Source of the DNA: DATKPC01 sp035524275
Lineage (GTDB): Bacteria; Pseudomonadota; Gammaproteobacteria; Burkholderiales; Burkholderiaceae_F
NCBI GenBank assembly: GCA_035524275.1
Contig: DATKPC010000140.1
Span: 1-43,748 of the forward strand
Direction: 5' to 3'
Length of the DNA stretch: 43,748 nt
A program made the translations under genes and the position numbers. Positions 15,738 through 23,900 of the stretch are shown one piece after another; position 1 is the first letter of the stretch, and each line of letters begins with the position of its first letter. Under the pieces are notes generated by a model. It made no database searches. It had not been told where the DNA came from and saw nothing but the letters and a program-made list of their open reading frames with translations.

Positions 15738-16591
15738 CGCGTCGCTCCGTGGCCGGCCGGCGCGCCGCGCCAGCGGTTGATCTCGTCGCGCGCGGCGCGC
15801 GCGGCAGCGCGCGCCGCGTCGGCGAAGTCCGGTCCCGCCGAGGCATACAGCACGGCGCGCGACGAGTTGATCAGCATGCCGGTGCCATCGTCGCTGCGGC
15901 CGGCACGCACCGCGGCCTCCACGTCGCCGCCCTGGGCGCCGATGCCGGGGACGAGCAACGGCATCGCGCCGACGAGCTGTCGCACGCGCGCGAGTTCTCC
16001 GGGATAGGTCGCGCCGACGACGAGGCCGACCTGGCCGTGGGCGTTCCACCGCGTCGCGGCGAGGCGCGCGACGCGTTCGAAGAGGCGCTCGCCGCCGCTG
16101 TCGAGCATCTGCAGGTCGTCGCCGCCCGGGTTGCTCGTGCGGCACAGCAGGAAGATTCCGCGCTCGCCGCGGCGCAGGTAGGGTTCGATCGAGTCGTGGC
16201 CGAGCCACGGCGACAGCGTCACCGCGTCGGCGTCGTAGCGCTCGAAGGCCTCGCGGGCATAGTGCTCGGCGGTCGGGCCGATGTCGCCGCGCTTCGCGTC
16301 GAGGATCACCGGGATGCCGGGATGCCGTTCGTGGACATGTCGGATCAGCCGTTCGAGCTGCGGCTCCGCGCGCTGGCTGGCGAAATAGGCGATCTGCGGC
16401 TTGAACGCGCAGACGAGGTCCGCGGTAGCATCGACGATCGCGCGACAGAACTCCAGGATGGCATCGGGGCTGCCGCGCAGCGTCGGCGGAAGGCGGTCCG
16501 GATCGGGGTCGAGTCCGACGCACAGCAGGGAGTCGGCCAGCCGCCAACGCGCGGCAAGGCGGTCGGAGAACCGGGAAGAAGATGGCGACAT
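15734..16591 (-). CDS. pyrF: Orotidine 5'-phosphate decarboxylase
   Basis: Last step of de novo UMP synthesis. The 285 residues are the longer PyrF form found in Burkholderiales and mycobacteria: SLLCVGLDPDPDRLP, FKPQIAYFASQ, the catalytic VILDAKRGDIGPTAEHYA (Asp-x-Lys-x2-Asp), ADAVTLSPWLGHDSIEPYL, and LVPGIGAQGGD near the phosphate site. The start at 16591 matches the expected N-terminus of the family. Only seven bases separate it from a TACAAT box, so the mRNA may be leaderless. aroG follows with an overlapping start codon. Confidence 0.94.
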   Translation of the reverse strand: MSPSSSRFSDRLAARWRLADSLLCVGLDPDPDRLPPTLRGSPDAILEFCRAIVDATADLVCAFKPQIAYFASQRAEPQLERLIRHVHERHPGIPVILDAKRGDIGPTAEHYAREAFERYDADAVTLSPWLGHDSIEPYLRRGERGIFLLCRTSNPGGDDLQMLDSGGERLFERVARLAATRWNAHGQVGLVVGATYPGELARVRQLVGAMPLLVPGIGAQGGDVEAAVRAGRSDDGTGMLINSSRAVLYASAGPDFADAARAAARAARDEINRWRGAPAGHGATR

Positions 16592-16597
16592 GCCCGC

Positions 16598-16603
16598 ATT
16601 GTA
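16598..16603 (-). promoter_or_regulatory. -10 box of pyrF, leaderless-type promoter
   Basis: TACAAT on the minus strand, five of six matches to consensus, ends six bases before the pyrF ATG. A start site seven bases downstream of the box would be the A of the ATG itself, so no room is left for a ribosome site. The -35 region 17 bases upstream is poor. The divergent TIR gene starts only 40 bp away. Confidence 0.45.
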
Positions 16604-16631
16604 GGGCGCCGCGGCAGCCCGTCCGGACACC

Positions 16632-18428
16632 GTGGGGCCGGCCTTGAGCGCACAGCGCGGCGTCTTCATCAGCTATCGGCGCGACGACGCGGCAGACGCC
16701 GCCGGCCGGCTGTTCACGAGCCTTGGCGAGCGAATCGGCAAGCAGCGCGTCTTCATGGACATCACCGGCATCGAGCTCGGCAAGGACTTCCGCGCCGAGA
16801 TCGAGACGGCGCTGTCGTCGGCGGACGTGCTGCTCGCCGTCATCGGCCGCAACTGGGTCGGTGCGAAGGCCGGCGGCGCGAAGTCGCGCGCCGGCGACAC
16901 GCGCGGCCGGCGACTGCAGCAAGCGGGGGATTTCGTCCGCGTCGAGGTCTCCGCGGCGCTGGCCCGCGGCATCCCGGTCGTGCCGGTGCTGGTGCAGGGC
17001 GCGACGATGCCGTCGGCCGGCGACCTGCCGTCCGACCTCGAGGCCCTCGCCTTCCGCAATGCCATCGAGTTGCGGCACGCGCGCTGGGACGCGGACGTCG
17101 ATGCGCTCGTCGCCGCGCTCGCCCGGTTGTCGCCGCCGGCGGCGACGGGTCCGGACGCCGCGAACCTCCCGCCGGCGGTCGCCGCGTCGCGCGATCCCGA
17201 CGCGACCGTGCCGGCGCACCCGACGCGGCGCGAGGACCTGGCAGGCTGGAAACTCGACCTGGCGCACGAACTGCAGGGACAGCTCAAGGATGCCCTCGGC
17301 CCCTTGGCCGACCGGCTCGTGCGCACCGAACTCGCGCGCGTTCGCGACCGCGGCGAGGTCGCGGAGGCGCTTGCGCACTACGTCGCGGCGAACGACGACA
17401 AGGACGCCGTGCGGTCCGCGGTGCGCGCCGCGCTCGGGCGCCTGGGCGACGGCACCGCGGCGCCCGTTCTCGACGCCTCGGCGCAGCGCGTGCGGGCAGC
17501 GCGAGACCCGGCCGCCGGGCCACGCGTCGAGGCAGAGGGACCCGCAGCGACGCCGGCCGCACGCGGACCGGCGCCGCCACCTGCCGGCCGCGGCACCGTC
17601 GCGCTCGTGCTCGGGGCCGGGGCCGCGGTCCTCGTGGCCGTCGTCGTCGCCTACCTGGTGTCGGCGCGCGAATCCCCCGGCGCAAGCCCGCCCGCGCCGT
17701 CGCCTGCACCGGCTGTCGCCGTCCCGCCGGCCGCCACGAGCGAGCAGCGGATCGATCGCGCGCCGGTCGAGGCTCCGCCCGTCACCGCCGAGGCGACGCC
17801 CGTAGCGAAGCCGGCCGTGAAGTCCACCGCGAGCGTTGCCGCGCATTCCACCGGCAAGCCGGTGTCGAGCGAGGCCGGGAGAGGCGCCGGAGCGATCGCG
17901 GGCCGGCAGCCCGACGTACCGGCAGGAACGCCCGAATCCGCTGCGCCGGGCTCGACGGCCATCCCGGTGGCGGTGGCGCCAGCGACAGCGGCGACAGCGG
18001 CGACATCGGCGACTTCGGCGACTTCGGCGACATCGGCGACTTCGGCGGCGCCCGCGACGGCGCCCGCGGCCCGGCCATCGCAGCCTGCCGCGGCGGCGAC
18101 GCCATCGGCCGTGGCCGCCGTCGCGCCGCCTCCCGCGGAGATGCTCGTGCAGACCGTGCCGACGGTCGTGCCGCCGCTGTGCAACGCCGTCGACGTCAAG
18201 CTCGACGTCACGTCCGCGCCCGCGCACGGACGCCTGTCGTCCCGGACGTCGACGGTCGGCGTCGACGAGGCCGGCGTCTCCGACTTCTGCCTTTCAATGC
18301 GCTTCGTGAAGGTCGTCCGGGTGTTCTACGTGCCGGAGCCGGGCTTCAAGGGAACCGATCACGTCGCCTTCGACGTCGGCTCGCGGGGCCGGATGACCCA
18401 CGTCGACCGGACCCTCGATGTCCGCTGA
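16632..18428 (+). CDS. TIR-domain protein with membrane anchor and exported C-terminal domain
   Basis: 598 residues. Residues 8-165 form a bacterial TIR domain: GVFISYRRDDAADAAGRL, VFMDITGIELGKDF, VLLAVIGRNWVG, then DFVRVEVSAALARGIPVVPV. In the last motif Glu105 lines up with the NAD-cleaving glutamate of TIR NADases such as SARM1. Residues 322-343 are one transmembrane helix (VALVLGAGAAVLVAVVVAYL). A Pro/Ala/Thr-rich linker follows, including an ATS repeat tract. The C-terminal 95 residues resemble a small beta-sandwich (VRVFYVPEPGFKGTDHVAFD). An inside TIR and outside sensor is inferred from topology. The start could be GTG 16632 or TTG 16644; neither has a good ribosome site. Eleven bases overlap the next gene. 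Confidence 0.85.
   Translation: MGPALSAQRGVFISYRRDDAADAAGRLFTSLGERIGKQRVFMDITGIELGKDFRAEIETALSSADVLLAVIGRNWVGAKAGGAKSRAGDTRGRRLQQAGDFVRVEVSAALARGIPVVPVLVQGATMPSAGDLPSDLEALAFRNAIELRHARWDADVDALVAALARLSPPAATGPDAANLPPAVAASRDPDATVPAHPTRREDLAGWKLDLAHELQGQLKDALGPLADRLVRTELARVRDRGEVAEALAHYVAANDDKDAVRSAVRAALGRLGDGTAAPVLDASAQRVRAARDPAAGPRVEAEGPAATPAARGPAPPPAGRGTVALVLGAGAAVLVAVVVAYLVSARESPGASPPAPSPAPAVAVPPAATSEQRIDRAPVEAPPVTAEATPVAKPAVKSTASVAAHSTGKPVSSEAGRGAGAIAGRQPDVPAGTPESAAPGSTAIPVAVAPATAATAATSATSATSATSATSAAPATAPAARPSQPAAAATPSAVAAVAPPPAEMLVQTVPTVVPPLCNAVDVKLDVTSAPAHGRLSSRTSTVGVDEAGVSDFCLSMRFVKVVRVFYVPEPGFKGTDHVAFDVGSRGRMTHVDRTLDVR
17982..18044 (+). repeat. In-frame 9-bp tandem repeat inside the TIR gene
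   Basis: Seven consecutive 9-bp units of the form GCGACxxCG (two GCGACAGCG, then GCGACATCG and GCGACTTCG variants). Each unit encodes Ala-Thr-Ala or Ala-Thr-Ser in the linker between the membrane helix and the C-terminal domain. Because the unit is a multiple of three, slippage would change linker length without breaking the frame. Confidence 0.9.
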
Positions 18429-19389
18429 ATCGCCCGTCACCGGCGCGACAGCGCGCCGCGCCGCGCAGGCGCCGACGCCTCACCTGTCGACGGCCGACCT
18501 CGCGCTGCTCGCGGTCCTGACGCTCGCGTGGGGCTTGAACTGGCCGCTGATGAAGGCCGGGATCCGCGATCTGCCGCCGATGTACTTTCGCGCGATCTGC
18601 CTCGGCGGCGGCCTGATGACGCTGTGGGCGTATGCGCGGCTGCGCGGCGTGTCGCTGGCGGTGCCCGAGGGTGCATGGCCCGACATCGTTCGCCTCGCGA
18701 TTCCCAACCTGATCGTCTGGCACGTCGTGATGATCATCGCGCTGAAGATGCTGCCGGCAGGCCGCAGCGCGCTGCTCGGCTACACGTTTCCGACGTGGGC
18801 CGTGCTGGCCGGGCTCGTCTTCTTCGGCGAGCGCGTTCGCCTGTTGCACTGGCTCGGCATCGGCGCCGCGCTCGCAGGCACGGTCCTTCTGCTGTGGTCG
18901 GAGTTCGAGAACTTCGCCGGCCGGCCGCTGGGCACCGGCCTGATGCTGCTGGCGGCGGCCAGTTGGGGCTACGGAACGCACCTCTACCGGCGCCACCTGA
19001 CGGCGATGGCGACGCTGCCGTTGACCTTCTGGATGCTGGCCCTCACGCTCATCGTGCTCGTCGTGCTCACGACGCTGTTCGAGCATGCGCAGTGGCGCGC
19101 GCCGACGCTGCGCGAGTGGGGCGCGATCGCCTACAACATGTGGGTGGCCATCGCGTTCTGCCATGTCGCGTGGGCCGTGCTGGCGCGCCGGCTGCCGCCG
19201 GCGGCAAGCAGCCTTTCGGTGATGATGATCCCGGTCGTCGGCGTGTTTTCGTCGGCCTGGCTGCTGGGCGAACGGCAGCAGCCGACCGACTATGCGGCGC
19301 TGATCCTGATCCTGGTCGCGCTGTCGACCGTCGTCGTCGGCAACCGGCGCGTCGGCGCGGCGCCCCGCGCGTCCCGGCGTTCCGCCTGA
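18418..19389 (+). CDS. EamA/DMT-family membrane transporter
   Basis: Ten-helix drug/metabolite transporter with two EamA repeats, 323 residues. The first repeat begins LALLAVLTLAWGLNWPLMKA with the conserved WG in helix 1, and ends at LLGYTFPTWAVLAGLVFFGE. The second starts near GTGLMLLAAASWGYGTHLYR and ends with VMMIPVVGVFSSAWLLGE. The usual glutamate after the fourth helix of each half is visible (FFGER, LLGER). The substrate is unknown; relatives export amino acids or metabolites. It overlaps the TIR gene by 11 bases, suggesting co-expression. Its stop is 10 bases from the converging zinc-finger gene. Confidence 0.9.
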   Translation: MSAESPVTGATARRAAQAPTPHLSTADLALLAVLTLAWGLNWPLMKAGIRDLPPMYFRAICLGGGLMTLWAYARLRGVSLAVPEGAWPDIVRLAIPNLIVWHVVMIIALKMLPAGRSALLGYTFPTWAVLAGLVFFGERVRLLHWLGIGAALAGTVLLLWSEFENFAGRPLGTGLMLLAAASWGYGTHLYRRHLTAMATLPLTFWMLALTLIVLVVLTTLFEHAQWRAPTLREWGAIAYNMWVAIAFCHVAWAVLARRLPPAASSLSVMMIPVVGVFSSAWLLGERQQPTDYAALILILVALSTVVVGNRRVGAAPRASRRSA

Positions 19390-19399
19390 TGCGACGCGG

Positions 19400-19792
19400 T
19401 CAGGTGCGCGTGCGAATGACCCGTCCCTCGAGCTTCGCCTGGCAGGCAGTGCAGCGCAGAGCAGTCGGCGCGGCGCGCAGCCGGGCCGTGTCGATCGGTT
19501 CGCCGCACTCGACGCATTCGCCGTATTCACCCCGCTCGAGCCGGGCCAGCGCATCGTCCACGGCCGCCAGCCGGTCCGCGAGGCCGGAAAGCTGGTTCAG
19601 GTCGGCGCTGCGCTGCTGCTCCGCGGTGCCGTCGTCGTCGGTGTCTTCGGCGCGGCGCGGAAGGCCGGCATCGTCGTGGCGTTCGAGTCCGTGGCCGTGC
19701 AACCGGTCCTCGGTGCGCGTGGCAAGCTCTTCGCGCAGTTGGCGCAACTGTTCGCGGAATGCCTTCAAATCGTCGTTAGTGAGTGCACGCAT
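19400..19792 (-). CDS. DksA/TraR-family C4 zinc-finger protein
   Basis: 130 residues. An N-terminal helical region (MRALTNDDLKAFREQLRQLR) leads to a long coiled coil, and the C-terminus carries the four-cysteine zinc finger CVECGEPI ... RCTACQ. The motif ALARLERGEYGECVECGEPI is diagnostic of the family. Proteins of this kind bind the RNA polymerase secondary channel and alter initiation (DksA with ppGpp). The coiled-coil tip acidic pair is not obvious here, so a DksA-like effect is not assured. The ATG at 19792 has a GGCGGAAAAG ribosome site. The 207-bp divergent region to the next gene includes a TTGAC-N4-GTCAA dyad (19854-19867). Confidence 0.88.
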   Translation of the reverse strand: MRALTNDDLKAFREQLRQLREELATRTEDRLHGHGLERHDDAGLPRRAEDTDDDGTAEQQRSADLNQLSGLADRLAAVDDALARLERGEYGECVECGEPIDTARLRAAPTALRCTACQAKLEGRVIRTRT

Positions 19793-19853
19793 CTTTTCCG
19801 CCACTGATGCTATGTAGCTTAGGCACAGCTTAGCGTTCCCAGCGGGTATCGGC

Positions 19854-19867
19854 TTGACCGCTGTCAA
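19854..19867. promoter_or_regulatory. Short dyad in divergent promoter region
   Basis: TTGAC-CGCT-GTCAA, perfect 5-bp arms. On the minus strand it contains a perfect TTGACA, but no good -10 box lies 16-18 bp beyond it. It may be an operator or part of the promoter of the zinc-finger gene. Confidence 0.25.
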
Positions 19868-19975
19868 CCGGATCGGAGGACGGCGATGTTGCATTGCGGC
19901 ATACTCTGCACCATGTCCGTAGTCGCGGCATGTGATCTGCACGCCCCGACTGCGTAACGCAATCAAGACTCCTGT

Positions 19976-19994
19976 CCGACGGCGATCCCGTCGG
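19976..19994 (+). promoter_or_regulatory. Hairpin abutting the start codon of the Pat-like gene
   Basis: CCGACGG - CGATC - CCGTCGG: a 7-bp, GC-only stem apart from one A-T pair, with a 5-nt loop, ending five bases before the ATG at 20000. No purine-rich ribosome site is seen between it and the start. In an mRNA it would occupy the ribosome landing zone and could limit translation. Confidence 0.4.
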
Positions 19995-19999
19995 CAAGA

Positions 20000-22822
20000 A
20001 TGGCGATGGATACCTCCCATTACCTCCGTCCTGCGCTGGTGCCGCGATCGGTCGCGGTCGTCGGTGCCTCCGATCGTCCGAATGCGCTCGGCCACGCGGT
20101 GTTCGCCAACGTCCTGGCCGGCGGATTCAAGGGGCGCGTCTACCCGGTCAATCCGAAGCACGACCAGGTGGCCGGCGTTCCGTGCTTCCCCAGCCTCGAA
20201 GCCCTGCCGGAGGCGCCGGACCTCGTCGTCGCGGTCACGCCGGCGCGGACGATTCCCGGCTTGATCGAAGAGGCCGGGAAGCGCCGCGTCCGCGCGGTCC
20301 TGGTCCTGTCGGCGGGTTTCGCGGAGATCGGCCCGGAGGGACGCGAGTTGCAGGACCGCGCGCTCGCGGCCGCGCGCCGCAGCGGAATCCGGCTGCTCGG
20401 CCCGAACTGCCTCGGGCTGATGCGGCCGCAGATCGGGCTGAATGCGACGTTCGCGCGCTCGCCGGCGCGACCCGGCTCCGTCGCGCTGGTGTCGCAGTCC
20501 GGCGCCGTCGTCGCGGCGCTGCTCGACTACGCCTGGAGTTCCGGCTTCGGCTTCTCCTCGGTCGTCTCGACCGGGAGCGGTTCCGACATCGAGTTCTCGC
20601 AGATCCTCGATTTCCTCGCCAGCGACTCCGCGACGCGCAGCGTCGTGTTGTATGTCGAAGGCATCCACGACGCCCGCGCGTTCCTCTCGAGCGTGCGCGC
20701 GACGTCGAGCGTGAAGCCGGTCGTCGTCCTGAAGGTCGGCCGGCACGCGACGGGTTCGCGCGCGGCGCTCAGCCACACCGGCGCGCTGGTCGGCGACGAT
20801 GCGGTGTTCGAGGCCGCGCTGCGGCGCGCCGGCGCCATCCGCGTCGGGCTCTACGAGGAACTGTTCGCCGCCGCCGAGACGCTCGCGTCCGGCCGCCTGC
20901 CGCGCGGAAACCGGCTCGCGATCCTGACCAACGGCGGCGGACCCGGCGTGCTGGCCGCCGACGCCGCGGCCGACCACGGCGTCGCGCTGGCCGGCCTGTC
21001 GGCACCGGCGCGCGAGGCGCTCGATGGCTTCCTGCCGGCGACCTGGTCGCACGCCAATCCGGTCGACATCATCGGCGACGCCGACAGCGATCGCTTCGCG
21101 CGGGCGCTGGAGGCGCTGCTCGGCGACAAGGAGAACGACGGCGTCCTCGTCCTCTTCACCCCGACGATGGAACTGACCGCGAAGGACACGGCGCAGCGCC
21201 TGCTGCCGATCGCGACCGCGACCGAGAAGCCGGTCGTCACGTCGTGGCTCGGCCAGGCCGACGCCGGCGACGGTCGCGCGATCTTCAAGGAAGCGCGGAT
21301 CCCGGCGCTGTTCAGTCCGGAGCAGGGCGTCGAGTCGTTCGGCTACCTGGCCCGCTTCGTCCGCAACCGCGAGCTGCGTCTGCAGGTGCCGCCGCCGCGC
21401 GTCGCCGAACTGGAACTCGACCTGGGCGGCGCGCGCCTGCTGCTGGACGAGGCGCGTCGCGCCGGGCGCACGGTGCTCGCGGAGGACGACAGCAAGTCGT
21501 TGCTGGAGTACTTCGGCATCGAGATCGCCAAGGGCGCGCTGGCCACGAGCGCCGAGGAGGCGCGGCGCCGCGCCGAGGAGATCGGCTTTCCGGTCGTGCT
21601 CAAGGTGCGCGCGGAAGGCGTGACGCACAAGAGCGAGGTCGGCGGCGTGCTGCTGAACCTGCGCACGGCCGAGGAGGTGGAACTCGGTTTCGAGCTCATC
21701 GCGAGCCGCGTCGCGAACAAGGCGCCGCAGGCGCGCTTCGTCGGCGTCCTGGTCCAGCGGATGATCCATCGGCCGCACGGTCGCGAGCTGATCGTCGGGC
21801 TGACGCGAGACCCGACGTTCGGCCCGGTCATCAATTTCGGGATGGGCGGCATCGCCGTCGAGATCCTGCACGATTCTGCCGTCGCGCTGCCGCCGCTGAA
21901 CCGGCTGCTGGCGCGCGACCTGATCGACCGCACGCGCGTCGCGAAGATGCTCGGCGCCTTCCGCGGCATGCCCGCGGTCGATTCGGAGCGGCTGCTCGAG
22001 ACGCTGCTGCGGATCTCCGAACTCGCCTGCGAGCTGCCGTGCGTGCGCGAACTGGACATCAATCCGCTGCTCGCCGACGAGCACGGCGTCGTCGCGCTGG
22101 ACGCGCGCGTCGTCGTCGACGACCTGCCGTTGCAGCCCGACGCCGCCTATTCGCACCTCGCGGTCCACCCCTATCCGAAGGCGCTGGCGCGCACGCTGAC
22201 GCTCAAGGAAGGCAAGCAGATCCTGTTGCGCCCGGTGCGGCCGGAGGACGTCGAGGCCGACCAGCGGCTCGTCGCGCGCCTGTCGCCGCGCAGCCTCTAC
22301 CAGCGATTCCACGCGCCGGTCCGCGAGCTGTCGCTGGAGCGGCTGGCGCGGTTCTTCCAGATCGACTACGACCGTGAAATGGCGTTCGCCGCGATCGACG
22401 TCGTCGACGGCATCGAGGAGATCCGCGGCGTCGTGCGCTATTCCCGCAATCCCGACGGCGCGAGCGCCGAGTTCGGCATCGTCATCGAGGACTCGTGGCA
22501 GGGTCGGGGCCTCGGCGGCGCGATGATGGCGGCGATCGAGGATTGCGCTGGCGGGCGCGGCGTGACCGAGATGATCGGCTACGTGCTGGCGGACAACGAT
22601 TCGATGGGCCTGATGATGCGGGCGCTGGGCTATCGCCCGCGGCGCGAATACTCCGACGATCCGGGCGTCATCGCGTTCGTCAAGGCGATCGGCAGCGCGG
22701 CGGTCCCGGCTGCGGCGCCGGCGCCCGCGGCAGGCGCCCGGACCCAGGGACCCGCGGCGCCGGATCACGCGGCGCAGGAAGCCGGCGGCGTTGCGGCCGC
22801 GGCCGAGACGATCCGTCCGTAA
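20000..22822 (+). CDS. Pat-like protein lysine acetyltransferase (acyl-CoA synthetase-like + GNAT)
   Basis: 940 residues. Residues 10-105 are a CoA-binding Rossmann domain (SVAVVGASDRPNALGHAVFAN). Residues 120-290 are succinyl-CoA-synthetase-like (LLGPNCLGLM, VALVSQSGAV, ALSHTGALVG with His259). Residues 490-710 are the ATP-grasp part (FPVVLKVRAEGVTHKSEVGG, VRELDINPLLADEHG). Residues 740-895 are GNAT (ILLRPVRPEDVEADQ; motif A EDSWQGRGLGGAMM). This is the architecture of Salmonella Pat (YfiQ), which acetylates acetyl-CoA synthetase and other enzymes. The SHTG histidine used for phospho-transfer in true ADP-forming acyl-CoA synthetases is kept, so ligase activity is possible. The last 40 residues are Ala/Pro-rich. 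The sirtuin gene follows, presumably to reverse the modification. Confidence 0.88.
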   Translation: MAMDTSHYLRPALVPRSVAVVGASDRPNALGHAVFANVLAGGFKGRVYPVNPKHDQVAGVPCFPSLEALPEAPDLVVAVTPARTIPGLIEEAGKRRVRAVLVLSAGFAEIGPEGRELQDRALAAARRSGIRLLGPNCLGLMRPQIGLNATFARSPARPGSVALVSQSGAVVAALLDYAWSSGFGFSSVVSTGSGSDIEFSQILDFLASDSATRSVVLYVEGIHDARAFLSSVRATSSVKPVVVLKVGRHATGSRAALSHTGALVGDDAVFEAALRRAGAIRVGLYEELFAAAETLASGRLPRGNRLAILTNGGGPGVLAADAAADHGVALAGLSAPAREALDGFLPATWSHANPVDIIGDADSDRFARALEALLGDKENDGVLVLFTPTMELTAKDTAQRLLPIATATEKPVVTSWLGQADAGDGRAIFKEARIPALFSPEQGVESFGYLARFVRNRELRLQVPPPRVAELELDLGGARLLLDEARRAGRTVLAEDDSKSLLEYFGIEIAKGALATSAEEARRRAEEIGFPVVLKVRAEGVTHKSEVGGVLLNLRTAEEVELGFELIASRVANKAPQARFVGVLVQRMIHRPHGRELIVGLTRDPTFGPVINFGMGGIAVEILHDSAVALPPLNRLLARDLIDRTRVAKMLGAFRGMPAVDSERLLETLLRISELACELPCVRELDINPLLADEHGVVALDARVVVDDLPLQPDAAYSHLAVHPYPKALARTLTLKEGKQILLRPVRPEDVEADQRLVARLSPRSLYQRFHAPVRELSLERLARFFQIDYDREMAFAAIDVVDGIEEIRGVVRYSRNPDGASAEFGIVIEDSWQGRGLGGAMMAAIEDCAGGRGVTEMIGYVLADNDSMGLMMRALGYRPRREYSDDPGVIAFVKAIGSAAVPAAAPAPAAGARTQGPAAPDHAAQEAGGVAAAAETIRP

Positions 22823-22828
22823 GTGACC

Positions 22829-22876
22829 CGTACCGTCGCCCGAACCGCCACCCGAACCGCCACCCGAACCGCTACC
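22829..22876 (+). repeat. Four tandem 12-bp repeats between pat and sirtuin genes
   Basis: Two identical units (CGAACCGCCACC, 22841-22864) are flanked by one variant on each side (CGTACCGTCGCC and CGAACCGCTACC). The tract lies in the 117-bp gap and could affect spacing or expression of the sirtuin gene. It is open in the sirtuin frame from a GTG at 22823 and would encode an unlikely Thr/Arg/Ala repeat. Confidence 0.85.
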
Positions 22877-22939
22877 CCGACCGGGCGGCGCTGGATCCGC
22901 GCGAGATTTTCGCGGCATTTGCGGGACAATCGGTCCGCG

Positions 22940-23878
22940 ATGGATCAGCGCACTCCCGTAGCCGACCTGCAGCCGGACGAGCCGACGCTGGCGCGGCTTG
23001 CCGGCCATTTCACGCGTCACCGCCGCTGGTTCGTGCTCACCGGGGCCGGCGTCAGCACCGCGTCCGGCATTCCGGATTATCGGGATCGCGACGGCGAATG
23101 GAAGCGCAGCCCGCCGATGACGGCGCAGCGCTTTCTCGCCGAGCCGCAGGGGCGTGCGCGTTACTGGGCGCGCAGCCTGCTCGGGTGGCCGCGCATCGAT
23201 GCGGCACGACCGAACGCCGCGCACCGCGCGCTGGCCCGGCTCGATCGCCTGGACCGCGTCACCACCCTCGTGACGCAGAACGTCGACGGCCTGCACCAGC
23301 GGGCCGGCAGTTCATCGGTGATCGACCTTCACGGCAGGCTGGAAAGCGTCGTCTGCCTGGGCTGCGGCGCGCGCGTGCCGCGCGCCGCGTTGCAGCGGCA
23401 ACTCGCGGAACTCAACGCGGGGTGGCTGCGCGGCCTGCAGGCCGCGCTCGGCGTGCGTCTCGACGGCGTGCTTCCCGGCGGACCCGGCCATCCGGACGCC
23501 GCCTCCCCGACGGCTCCGGACGGCGACGTCGATCTCGACCACGTGACGGCGGACTACGCCTCGTTCCGCGTGCCCGACTGTGCGTCGTGCGGCGGCACGC
23601 TGAAGCCCGACGTCGTGTTCTTCGGCGAGAACGTCCCGCGGCAGCGGGTTGCCGACGCGTTGTCGGCCCTTGGGTCGTCCGATGCGATGCTGGTCGCCGG
23701 CTCGTCGCTGATGGTCTTTTCCGGGTTCCGCTTCGCGCGCGAGGCCGCGGCGCGGCGGATCCCGGTCGTCGCGATCAACCTCGGACGCACGCGGGCCGAT
23801 GACCTGCTGGCCGACAAGTTCGAGATGCCCTGCGACGCGGCGCTGCCGGCGCTGCTGCAGCGGATCGCGGTCGCCTGA
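22940..23878 (+). CDS. NAD-dependent protein deacylase, SIR2 family
   Basis: Sirtuin of 312 residues that removes acyl groups from lysine using NAD+. The NAD site GAGVSTASGIPDYRDRDG, the TQNVDGLHQRAG motif, the catalytic histidine in DLHGRLE, the zinc cysteines CLGC and CASC, the substrate groove motif KPDVVFFGENVP, and the NAD-binding AGSSLMVF are all present. It has a roughly 45-residue insert between the two cysteine pairs, longer than in CobB. The ATG at 22940 gives the expected N-terminus; an in-frame GTG at 22823 would add a repetitive leader and is rejected. It follows the Pat-like gene on the same strand. Confidence 0.93.
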   Translation: MDQRTPVADLQPDEPTLARLAGHFTRHRRWFVLTGAGVSTASGIPDYRDRDGEWKRSPPMTAQRFLAEPQGRARYWARSLLGWPRIDAARPNAAHRALARLDRLDRVTTLVTQNVDGLHQRAGSSSVIDLHGRLESVVCLGCGARVPRAALQRQLAELNAGWLRGLQAALGVRLDGVLPGGPGHPDAASPTAPDGDVDLDHVTADYASFRVPDCASCGGTLKPDVVFFGENVPRQRVADALSALGSSDAMLVAGSSLMVFSGFRFAREAAARRIPVVAINLGRTRADDLLADKFEMPCDAALPALLQRIAVA

Positions 23879-23884
23879 GACCGC

Positions 23885-23897
23885 GGCGCAGTGCGCC
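23885..23897. terminator. Small inverted repeat between convergent genes
   Basis: GGCGCA-G-TGCGCC occupies most of the 22-bp gap between the sirtuin and glutathione S-transferase genes. The central base leaves too small a loop for the full stem, but a shorter stem could form. Weak evidence for a terminator. Confidence 0.2.
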
Positions 23898-23900
23898 GGC

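Noticed and set aside
14631..18227. Long minus-strand frame extending aroG upstream by 800 codons.
   Set aside because: The extension is Arg/Gly-rich antisense of pyrF and the TIR gene; aroG starts at 15737.
22823..22939. GTG-led N-terminal extension of the sirtuin.
   Set aside because: It would encode a Thr/Arg/Ala repeat from the 12-bp tandem units; the ATG at 22940 gives a normal start.
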